The notes under the pieces: model-generated | Database searches by the model: none | The model's input: the letters and a program-made list of their open reading frames with translations, nothing else | What the model was told of the DNA's origin: nothing | Shown: one piece after another, positions 1 through 5,385 of the stretch | How the letters are laid out: each line of letters opens with the position of its first letter | Numbering within the stretch: the first letter of the stretch is position 1 | Origin: Bacteroidales bacterium | GTDB taxonomy: Bacteria; Bacteroidota; Bacteroidia; Bacteroidales; PUMT01 | Length of the DNA stretch: 5,385 bases | Assembly (NCBI GenBank): GCA_007132365.1 | Contig: SLOS01000185.1 | Location: 1 to 5,385, forward strand | Reading direction: 5' to 3' | Program-made: the position numbers and the translations under genes

Positions 1-384
1 AACAGCTTTTACCTTGCGGGCAGGGAAGATCTTACCATTGAAAGATTTTCGGGGCGGACAAGGAAGAGTGCCAAAGAGCTTCTCAAGGGTACCGGCAATG
101 ATCTCCCCTTGATACTTCTTGACCACCAGCCTTACAGGCTGGAAAAGGCCGCAGCGGCAGGAGCTGACCTGCAGCTCTCAGGGCATACGCATCACGGTCA
201 GTTATGGCCGTTCAACTTCATTACCCGGGCTGTATACACTATTAGCAGGGGTTTCGGCGAGGTGGACGGCATGAAGGTTTACGTTTCAAGCGGGATAGGC
301 ACCTGGGGACCACCGATGAGACTCGGTAACAGACCGGAGATCGTCAAGATCAGGGTTCATTTTAACAGTTCCCCTGCCTCCTGA
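1..384 (+). CDS. Calcineurin-like metallophosphoesterase (YkuE/YaeI type), C-terminal part
   Basis: The frame is open from the first base and ends at TGA 382-384, giving 127 residues; the start lies upstream of the window. The visible part carries the C-terminal half of a calcineurin-like metallophosphoesterase. LLDHQP (residues 39-44) supplies a metal-binding histidine. SGHTHHGQLWP (60-70) is the GHxH metal-binding block in the form typical of the YkuE/YaeI group. SSGIGTWGPPMRLGNRPEI (96-114) is the conserved closing segment of that group. YLAGRED near residues 4-10 probably corresponds to the strand before the active-site loop. Family members are usually membrane-anchored or periplasmic-facing proteins with an N-terminal hydrophobic segment, which cannot be checked here. 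Some relatives hydrolyse UDP-2,3-diacylglucosamine, but the substrate cannot be inferred from this fragment. A TTG at 109 is internal to the domain and is not the start. A strong terminator follows at 446-485. Confidence 0.9.
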   Translation, partial: NSFYLAGREDLTIERFSGRTRKSAKELLKGTGNDLPLILLDHQPYRLEKAAAAGADLQLSGHTHHGQLWPFNFITRAVYTISRGFGEVDGMKVYVSSGIGTWGPPMRLGNRPEIVKIRVHFNSSPAS

Positions 385-389
385 ATAAC

Positions 390-416
390 CCGGGGGTTTT
401 ACGGGTAACCCCCTGG
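390..416 (+). repeat. GC-rich hairpin downstream of the phosphoesterase
   Basis: GGGGGTT (392-398) pairs perfectly with AACCCCC (407-413) around an 8-nt loop. CC (390-391) and GG (415-416) can extend the stem past a bulged T. It begins 5 nt after the phosphoesterase stop codon. No T-run follows (the next bases are AATTATTGCC), so on its own it is a poor intrinsic terminator. It may protect the mRNA 3' end or pause polymerase ahead of the stronger hairpin 30 nt downstream. Confidence 0.45.
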
Positions 417-445
417 AATTATTGCCACCAGTCAAGACAGGTAAA

Positions 446-485
446 GGACGGGGAGATGTAATATGATCTCCTCGTCCAATTTTTT
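446..485 (+). terminator. Rho-independent terminator of the phosphoesterase transcript
   Basis: GGACGGGGAGAT (446-457) pairs with ATCTCCTCGTCC (466-477) as a 12-bp stem with one G-T wobble and an 8-nt loop (458-465). Six T residues (480-485) follow two bases later. Hairpin plus T-tract is the classic intrinsic terminator layout on the + strand. No T-run sits on the other side, so it is directional. It separates the phosphoesterase transcript from the oxidoreductase, which should therefore have its own promoter between about 485 and 604. Confidence 0.85.
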
Positions 486-517
486 ATTATATTGTGGTCG
501 AAAAAACCACGACAGAT

Positions 518-592
518 ATGAGTAATTCCCGCAGAAGTTTTATTAAAAAAACAGGGATTGCCTCGATGGCCGTTTTGAAAGTAAAACCATAA
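518..592 (+). pseudogene. Orphan Tat signal-peptide ORF, 24 codons, probable gene remnant
   Basis: ATG at 518 opens a 24-codon frame ending at TAA 590-592. Its product starts MSNSRRSFIKK, then TGIASMAVL, and ends KVKP. The first 11 residues match those of the oxidoreductase at 605 (MENSRRSFIKK) at every position but one. This is a canonical twin-arginine motif (S-R-R-x-F-I-K-K) followed by the start of a hydrophobic h-region that is cut short. No mature protein follows. It lies in the same reading frame as the gene at 605, 87 bp (29 codons) upstream, and the TAA is the only stop between the two ATGs. The best reading is the 5' end of a deleted paralogue, possibly fused to the last codons of the lost gene. 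Codon choices differ between the copies (CGC versus AGA, AGT versus TCA), which argues against a recent duplication of the neighbouring start. A translated leader peptide is a less likely alternative. Confidence 0.6.
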
Positions 593-604
593 AAACCTCT
601 TAGC

Positions 605-1942
605 ATGGAAAATTCAAGAAGATCATTTATTAAAAAATCAGCCCTTGGTGTTGCAGGTATGGCCATAGGCGGAACAGGCATGAGTGCAAACAGCTACAGC
701 AGAATAATCGGAGCCAGCGACAGGCTTAATGTGGCTATAGTGGGACTGGGACGGAGGCTCGGGGCCTTTACCGAACCCATTGCCATGAAAGAGGCCAACG
801 TGCAACTACTTTACCTCTGCGATGTAATGGCAAGCCAGCGGCTGAATGCTGCCAAAAGATTTGGCGGTGTCATCCATTACAGTCCATCGCTTGAAAATGA
901 TGTACGCAGAATATATGACGACAAAAAGGTAGACGCCATTATCGATGCCACACCTGACCACTGGCATGCTCCAGGAACATGCTATGCCGTTCAGGCCGGC
1001 AAGCATGTCTATGTTGAAAAGCCCTGCAGCCACAATCCCCGTGAAGGGGAACTGCTGGTTGAATTACAGAAAAAATACGGGAAAGTGATCCAGATGGGCA
1101 ACCAGCAGCGCTCATCGCCGGAGTCTATTGAGATAGTGAATGAGATCCACAACGGCGCCATAGGAATCCCTTACAAGGCAACTGCGTTTTACAGCAATGC
1201 CAGGGGAGAGACGCCTCTGCCTGTAAAAGCGCCAGTCCCCGAGGGACTGGACTGGGATCTTTTCCAGGGTCCGGCACCAAGACAGGAATATATGCATGAT
1301 ACATGGGACTATAACTGGCACTGGTACGGATGGACCTGGGGTACGGCCGAGACAGGAAACAACGCTGTACACGAACTTGATATAGCCCGCTGGGCTTTGC
1401 AGGTTGACTTCCCCGAAAGGGTAGAAGTTGCATCGGGCAAATTCCATTTCCCGGATGACGGGTGGACAATGTATGATACCATGGATGCAACCTGGTGGTT
1501 CCCGGGCAACAAGATCATAAAATGGGACGGAAAAAGCCGTAACGGCTACAATACTTATGGGGCAGGAAGGGGAACCATAATCTTCGGCTCTGACGGATCT
1601 GTGTATGTCGACCGCGGGGGCTACAAGCTTTATGATCGCAGGGGCAACCTTGTGCGCGAACGAAAGGCAGGCGGCGATGAAGCAGGAACTGCACTTGGCG
1701 GCGGAGGCAGCATGACTACCATGCATGTTATCAATTTCTTCAATTCCATAAGGGGCAGAGACTCATTAAAGTCGCCTATTGATGAAGGAGTTAAAAGTAC
1801 ACACCTTGGCCACCTGGCAAATATTTCATCGAGGATTGGAAAGGGATTTGATGTAAACGTCCTGACCGGTCAGGCACTTGACCGCGATGCACTTAAACTC
1901 TGGAGCCGCGAATATGAACCGGGATGGGAACCTGAAATTTAG
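605..1942 (+). CDS. Tat-exported Gfo/Idh/MocA family oxidoreductase
   Basis: Complete gene of 445 residues. The N-terminus has a twin-arginine signal (SRRSFIKK, residues 4-11) followed by a hydrophobic, glycine-rich stretch to about residue 27, so the protein should be exported folded with its cofactor bound. The Rossmann nucleotide-binding domain follows: VAIVGLGRRLG (43-53) is the glycine-rich loop, CDV with D73 is at the likely ribose-binding position, and DATPDHWHAP (114-123) and the family signature EKP (138-140) are present. GNQQRS (165-170) starts the C-terminal alpha/beta substrate domain, which contains GNNAVHELDIARW (251-263) with H256 and D259 as candidate catalytic or substrate residues. 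Family members use NAD(P) to oxidise, reduce or isomerise sugars and related polyols; the substrate is not deducible. The GH109 glycosidase branch is possible but I see no specific support. ATG 605 is chosen because it begins the Tat signal; no clear Shine-Dalgarno precedes it, as is usual in Bacteroidota. The M24 peptidase follows after 88 bp. Confidence 0.93.
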   Translation: MENSRRSFIKKSALGVAGMAIGGTGMSANSYSRIIGASDRLNVAIVGLGRRLGAFTEPIAMKEANVQLLYLCDVMASQRLNAAKRFGGVIHYSPSLENDVRRIYDDKKVDAIIDATPDHWHAPGTCYAVQAGKHVYVEKPCSHNPREGELLVELQKKYGKVIQMGNQQRSSPESIEIVNEIHNGAIGIPYKATAFYSNARGETPLPVKAPVPEGLDWDLFQGPAPRQEYMHDTWDYNWHWYGWTWGTAETGNNAVHELDIARWALQVDFPERVEVASGKFHFPDDGWTMYDTMDATWWFPGNKIIKWDGKSRNGYNTYGAGRGTIIFGSDGSVYVDRGGYKLYDRRGNLVRERKAGGDEAGTALGGGGSMTTMHVINFFNSIRGRDSLKSPIDEGVKSTHLGHLANISSRIGKGFDVNVLTGQALDRDALKLWSREYEPGWEPEI

Positions 1943-2030
1943 GCTCTACATACCGGCAGCCTTCTGAACTGTTAATTCCGGTCAATTATGGGACAAACGC
2001 TGCACAGCATCAAATCATACAATAACAATC

Positions 2031-3512
2031 ATGCAGAAAAACTATTTAAAAGCCGCGCTGGTGGCAATTATCATGGCAACAGGCATTGGAACAGGAAATT
2101 GCGGGGAACAGGAAATGGGTAACCATACCTGTACCCTTCCGGGTGAATTTATTTATCCCACAGAAGCCCCTGATATCGATCCGGATATATTTAAGCTCCG
2201 GAGAAAGAGGCTGGCAGATAGGATGGAAGGGGAGATTGCCATAATATCGGCTGCTACAGGAAATGATTTTATTTACCTTACCGGCTATACCGGCGAAAGG
2301 CAGGCTGTTGCAGTGCTTGACCCTGATTCTGACACCCCGTTCACCCTCTTTGTTCTCCCGAGGGAACCGATGTCTACACTATGGGACGGTGAAAGGCCGG
2401 GCGTTGAGGGGGCAGTTAAACGTTACGGGGCAGATGCGGCATTCCCGGTTGCTGAGTTGAACGAAAGGTTGTATGCAATGCTTGAAGGCAAAAAATCGGC
2501 CTCACTTCATAGTGAAGACAGAATGGTGAAGGAGAGGATAAAAAAACTGAAGGGGTTGTCTGCTGACTTTTCCAATTCCCTCCATACCGACCTTGCCCCC
2601 ATTTTACATGAGATGAGGGTGATAAAAGATAAGTGGGAAATTGCCCAGCTGGAAAGAGCCATTGCGGTGACCGCCCTGGCTCACAGGAGAGCTTTGCAAA
2701 CCACATTACCGGGGCAGAAGGAGTATGATGTACAGGCTGAAATTGAATATGTTTTCCGCAAGAACGGTTTGGCACCAGCCTTCTCCTCAATAATCGGTTC
2801 AGGGCAAAATGCTGCAATCCTGCACTATCCGCATAATGACCGTACCATGCAGGACGGCGACCTTTTGCTGATTGATGTGGGGGCATCCTGCCGTGGCTAT
2901 GCAGCAGATGTGACAAGAACCATTCCCGTCAGCGGCAGGTTCAGTAAAGAGCAGCGGGAGCTTTACTCGCTGGTGTTAAAGGCCAACAAGGAGGCAATAA
3001 AAAAGATGGTTCCGGGCAACATGATCCTGGACTGCCACCACAGGGCAACCGGAATCATTGTTCGGGGACTTTATGATCTGGGGCTCATTACAGATACCAC
3101 CTCATGGTGGCAGAAACGGTTCTACATCCAGTACCGTAACAACCACTATATCGGACTGCATGTTCATGACGTGGGCAGCTATGGCGACCTGGACGCGCCC
3201 GACCGCGATTCATACATACTCAATCCTGAAATCAGGGGCAGGGAGATCATTCCCGGTATGGTAATGACCATTGAGCCGGGCATCTATCTCCTGGGTGACA
3301 GGCTCGATTACCTTCACGAACTTTTCGGCGACAGGGCCACTGCTGAAGAGCTTGACGCTTTCGCGGAAAAGGTGCGCCCGGTATATGAAAAATATGCAGG
3401 CATAGGGATCAGGATTGAAGATGATGTTCTGATCACCGCAGACGGGAACAGGGTGCTTTCGGAATATGCACCAAAAACCATTGAAGATATAGAGGCTGCC
3501 ATGAAAAAATAG
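2031..3512 (+). CDS. Exported M24 metallopeptidase (Xaa-Pro aminopeptidase / prolidase)
   Basis: Complete gene of 493 residues. It removes or splits N-terminal Xaa-Pro bonds using two metal ions. A hydrophobic signal (about residues 5-22, LKAALVAIIMATGIG region) precedes GTGNC, where C24 could be a lipoprotein cysteine, but Asn at -1 is unusual; a Sec signal is the alternative. Residues about 50-190 look like the aminopeptidase P N-terminal domain (NDFIYLTGY at 78-86). The pita-bread catalytic domain follows, with all expected ligands: D282 (LLIDVGA), D293 (ADVTRT), H372 and H379 in HYIGLHVHDVG, E415 (TIEPGIY) and E463 (IRIEDDV); H265 in LHYP is also conserved. The 48-residue gap between E415 and E463 is longer than in E. 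coli PepP and resembles prolidases, so aminopeptidase versus dipeptidase activity is open. ATG 2031 is preferred over the internal ATG 2115 because it includes the signal peptide. It may be cotranscribed with the oxidoreductase, since the 88-bp gap holds no terminator. Confidence 0.92.
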   Translation: MQKNYLKAALVAIIMATGIGTGNCGEQEMGNHTCTLPGEFIYPTEAPDIDPDIFKLRRKRLADRMEGEIAIISAATGNDFIYLTGYTGERQAVAVLDPDSDTPFTLFVLPREPMSTLWDGERPGVEGAVKRYGADAAFPVAELNERLYAMLEGKKSASLHSEDRMVKERIKKLKGLSADFSNSLHTDLAPILHEMRVIKDKWEIAQLERAIAVTALAHRRALQTTLPGQKEYDVQAEIEYVFRKNGLAPAFSSIIGSGQNAAILHYPHNDRTMQDGDLLLIDVGASCRGYAADVTRTIPVSGRFSKEQRELYSLVLKANKEAIKKMVPGNMILDCHHRATGIIVRGLYDLGLITDTTSWWQKRFYIQYRNNHYIGLHVHDVGSYGDLDAPDRDSYILNPEIRGREIIPGMVMTIEPGIYLLGDRLDYLHELFGDRATAEELDAFAEKVRPVYEKYAGIGIRIEDDVLITADGNRVLSEYAPKTIEDIEAAMKK

Positions 3513-3518
3513 GGAGCC

Positions 3519-5385
3519 TCATTGATTAATGACCTGTACCCGGCGGGTTACTGGTCCTTTACCGGTATTTACCACAATTAGATAAATACCGCTTTGCAGG
3601 CCCGAAATATCGATCATGTGATGATCGCTGTTCACAGTCGAATAATACAACACCTGACCCGTATAGTTGAGTATCAGGATATAATTGATCAGCATGTCTG
3701 AGTCAACGAAAACTATGCTGCTTGCGGGATTCGGGTAAATGGTCAAATCAGGTTCTTCCCTTTCCCGGTCAGCCGGTCCGGCTGGAAGTCCGGTGACAAC
3801 CTGCACTCCCTCAAGGCTTATATTGTTGAATGTCACCCTGTTACCATCATCAGCGGCCATGTCCGGGCCATCAAACCTGATACGGATCTTGAACTGCGGG
3901 TTGTTGTCTGCTCCGGGAACTTCGGAGAAATCGACTTCATAAAGCAAAAACTGATCATTTAACGTGAGAATCTCATCAGATAAGCCATTAGTGATCCAGT
4001 CCCCGCCATCCCCCTCATCAAGAGAGTAATCAATCATCATGAGCTCTGCCGCGCCTTCATCTTTGGCTGCAAACCGGAATAAAACATTTTCATAACCACT
4101 CGTTGGCACATTAAAGATCATTACGTTTTCACCCCCGTTGCCGGTAAATGGCTGTCTGACCTGCAATCCACGCATATTGGTATCATCATAGTCAGTAAAA
4201 TTACCGGCATCAGGCCGGTAATTAATATCAGTGGGTGCATTGCGCCTCTCCATGGATGCTTTTCGCCAGTTGGGATGTTCCTTATTAAAGGGATATCCGT
4301 CAAGGGCAGAATGAAAATACAGGGTAGCAGGATTAAAGGCGTAATAGCTCACATCAACAGATTCAAGGGGAGTATCGTTTGGCAGGGAAGTATCAAAAAG
4401 CCAGAAGAAGATCAGTTCATTTTCTGATGGCTCTTCTTTTATGAAATGAGCTTTCAGTGAGATATCTTCTTCACCTGTGATATCAAGCAACTTTGAAGAA
4501 ATATTTTCGGTCCCCTCCCAGTAATCAAAAACAAAGCCTTCGGCCGGTATTGCCTCAATTATAAGGGGGACGCCTTTAAAATAGGTCCCTTCCCACGGAT
4601 AAACAGGTTCTTTAAGTGAAGGCATTTCTGAATTGATATGAATAGAATTTACCCTTATCTGCCCCTCACCTGATGCTATATTAAGTTTAAGTGAATACTC
4701 TCCGTCAAGGTGAAAAAACTCAACTATATGCTCTCGCATGTATTGGTGACGGTTGGCGGCAAAGTCATATAAATACTGTATATGGGTTTCGTACATTTCC
4801 GGTTCGGGGCGGTGCCATCTCCTGTAATGATCATACATATGATCATCAATCTGCATCCTGAATGAATCTATCATGTACTCCAGGTAACCGGGATGGAATG
4901 CGGTATTGAGCAGATCGGCAAACCTGTTTATGAAGTTATTCCTGAATTCTGAATTCATAAGCAATGCCCTCAGCGGGAAAGTTTGAGCGGGGCCGTTGGG
5001 CGCCCATGCCGGTGGCGGTGTAGAAAGGTTAACCGACCATGCACTTATTGAGTCAAGGCCGGTGCAATAAACAAGTCCGTTACGATCATAATTGTTATGG
5101 GGCCCAAACAGGAAAGTATCATCCATATCCCAGAACATCCACCTCCATTTACCTCCGGGGGTTTGGGGACGCCAGAACCGCACGTTCTTGCCGGGCTGGT
5201 CAGTTCCCATGGCAAATATCTGCAGGATATGGTAATCCCTGAAATCCTCAACATCCATTTGAGCTTGTACCCAGTCCCAATTTTCCGGATCTTCTATACT
5301 TTCGTTCTGCAAAAAAGAAATAAGGTTCCGGTAGTGGGAATTGCTCCCGTATTTTGTCTGTCCTGTACCCTCAAGCATATCGATA
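3519..5385 (-). CDS. T9SS-secreted CotH kinase-family protein, N-terminus outside window
   Basis: The frame reads from the window's right edge (5385) to TGA 3519-3521. The ATG at 5376-5378 is inside the kinase domain and is unlikely to be the start; the frame stays open upstream of it. Numbering from that Met: residues 1 to about 220 are the C-terminal half of a CotH kinase-fold domain, with D60 and GKNVRFW (63-69) followed by KWRWMFWDMDDTF (77-89), whose WDMD matches the metal-binding aspartates of the family. CotH proteins are atypical protein kinases known from spore coats; here the protein is secreted. Residues about 228-313 resemble a divergent InlB B-repeat (YFKGVPLIIEAIPAEGFVFDYWEG). 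Residues about 320-525 are a beta-rich domain, probably a jelly-roll sandwich (HPNWRKASMERRNAP, MRGLQVRQPF). Residues about 544-619 are the T9SS type A sorting domain (LTIYPNPASS, then GLQSGIYLIVV and a basic tail), normally cleaved during export and surface attachment. The target is unknown. The gene converges on the peptidase, 6 bp apart. Confidence 0.9.
   Translation of the reverse strand, partial: IDMLEGTGQTKYGSNSHYRNLISFLQNESIEDPENWDWVQAQMDVEDFRDYHILQIFAMGTDQPGKNVRFWRPQTPGGKWRWMFWDMDDTFLFGPHNNYDRNGLVYCTGLDSISAWSVNLSTPPPAWAPNGPAQTFPLRALLMNSEFRNNFINRFADLLNTAFHPGYLEYMIDSFRMQIDDHMYDHYRRWHRPEPEMYETHIQYLYDFAANRHQYMREHIVEFFHLDGEYSLKLNIASGEGQIRVNSIHINSEMPSLKEPVYPWEGTYFKGVPLIIEAIPAEGFVFDYWEGTENISSKLLDITGEEDISLKAHFIKEEPSENELIFFWLFDTSLPNDTPLESVDVSYYAFNPATLYFHSALDGYPFNKEHPNWRKASMERRNAPTDINYRPDAGNFTDYDDTNMRGLQVRQPFTGNGGENVMIFNVPTSGYENVLFRFAAKDEGAAELMMIDYSLDEGDGGDWITNGLSDEILTLNDQFLLYEVDFSEVPGADNNPQFKIRIRFDGPDMAADDGNRVTFNNISLEGVQVVTGLPAGPADREREEPDLTIYPNPASSIVFVDSDMLINYILILNYTGQVLYYSTVNSDHHMIDISGLQSGIYLIVVNTGKGPVTRRVQVINQ
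3563..3591. repeat. 9-bp perfect inverted repeat in the 3' end of the cotH-like gene
   Basis: CGGTATTTA (3563-3571) and TAAATACCG (3583-3591) form a perfect 9-bp stem with an 11-nt loop. It lies inside the T9SS sorting-domain codons, about 50 bp past the stop codon of the converging peptidase gene. No T-tract follows on either strand. It could fold in peptidase read-through RNA, but coding constraint or chance explains it equally well. Confidence 0.3.
3611..3627. repeat. 7-bp perfect inverted repeat with 3-nt loop
   Basis: CGATCAT (3611-3617) and ATGATCG (3621-3627) flank GTG. It lies 20 bp from the preceding inverted repeat and within the codons for Asp-His-His-Met-Ile-Asp of the secreted protein. 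No T-run is adjacent. Of note only because both inverted repeats lie just past the peptidase stop, where a convergent terminator would be expected. Confidence 0.25.

Noticed and set aside
485..517. Possible Bacteroidota-type promoter and a small hairpin (GTGGT 494-498 with ACCAC 506-510)
   Set aside because: The AT-rich stretch after the terminator is where the oxidoreductase promoter should be, but I cannot find a good TAnnTTTG with a correctly spaced TTTG element. The 5-bp hairpin is too short to call a regulatory structure.
1112..1726. A 204-codon open frame on the minus strand inside the oxidoreductase gene
   Set aside because: It lies wholly antisense to a gene with clear family motifs, and its translation is rich in Cys, Pro, Ser and His with no recognisable domain, as expected of a shadow frame.
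1943..2030. Search for a promoter or terminator between the oxidoreductase and the peptidase
   Set aside because: Only a loose 5-bp inverted repeat (ACCGG and CCGGT) is visible, with no T-run and no convincing promoter elements, so neither is called.
2416..2916. A 166-codon open frame on the minus strand inside the peptidase gene
   Set aside because: It is antisense to the M24 catalytic domain, has low-quality composition and shows no motifs; it is a shadow of the real gene.
4827..4846. Near-perfect palindrome: ATGATCATA and TATGATCAT around CA
   Set aside because: It is fully explained by the codons for the Asp/His/Met/Tyr-rich segment DDHMYDHY of the CotH-like domain (GAT and CAT codons naturally make palindromes). 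It lies mid-gene, far from any start, so an operator role is unlikely.
1..5385. CRISPR arrays, tRNA or rRNA genes, insertion sequences, toxin-antitoxin or defence genes
   Set aside because: Apart from 385-604 and 1943-2030, essentially the whole window is covered by four recognisable protein genes. I saw no regularly spaced direct repeats, no transposase motifs and no tRNA-like folds.

Overview
This window is a piece of a Bacteroidota chromosome. The strongest clue is the C-terminus of the minus-strand gene, which has the hallmarks of a type IX secretion (T9SS) type A sorting domain, a system confined to that phylum. Supporting signs are start codons without clear Shine-Dalgarno sequences, a Tat-exported Gfo/Idh/MocA oxidoreductase of the type common in environmental Bacteroidales and Marinilabiliales, and moderate GC by eye. 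I cannot name a genus.

Layout from left to right. (1) Positions 1-384 (+) hold the C-terminal 127 residues of a calcineurin-like metallophosphoesterase of the YkuE/YaeI type. (2) Positions 385-604 are a short intergenic stretch. It contains a GC hairpin, then a strong Rho-independent terminator (446-485). It also holds a 24-codon ORF (518-592) that looks like the orphaned Tat signal peptide of a lost gene. This ORF is in frame with the next gene and separated from it by a single stop codon. (3) Positions 605-1942 (+) encode a complete Tat-exported Gfo/Idh/MocA oxidoreductase. (4) After an 88-bp gap, 2031-3512 (+) encode a complete exported M24 metallopeptidase, an Xaa-Pro aminopeptidase or prolidase. 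(5) Converging on it, with only 6 bp between the stop codons, is a large minus-strand gene (3519 to beyond the window end). It encodes a T9SS-secreted CotH-family kinase-fold protein with an InlB-like repeat domain and a beta-sandwich domain; its N-terminus lies outside the window.

The genes do not form an obvious pathway. The oxidoreductase and the peptidase could share a transcript because they run in the same direction with no visible terminator between them, but no functional link is evident. Three of the four proteins appear to be exported (Tat, Sec or lipoprotein, and T9SS), so this is mainly a cell-envelope and secreted-protein neighbourhood. I did not find a convincing undescribed system. 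The most interesting item is the orphan Tat signal-peptide ORF next to a gene with a nearly identical start.
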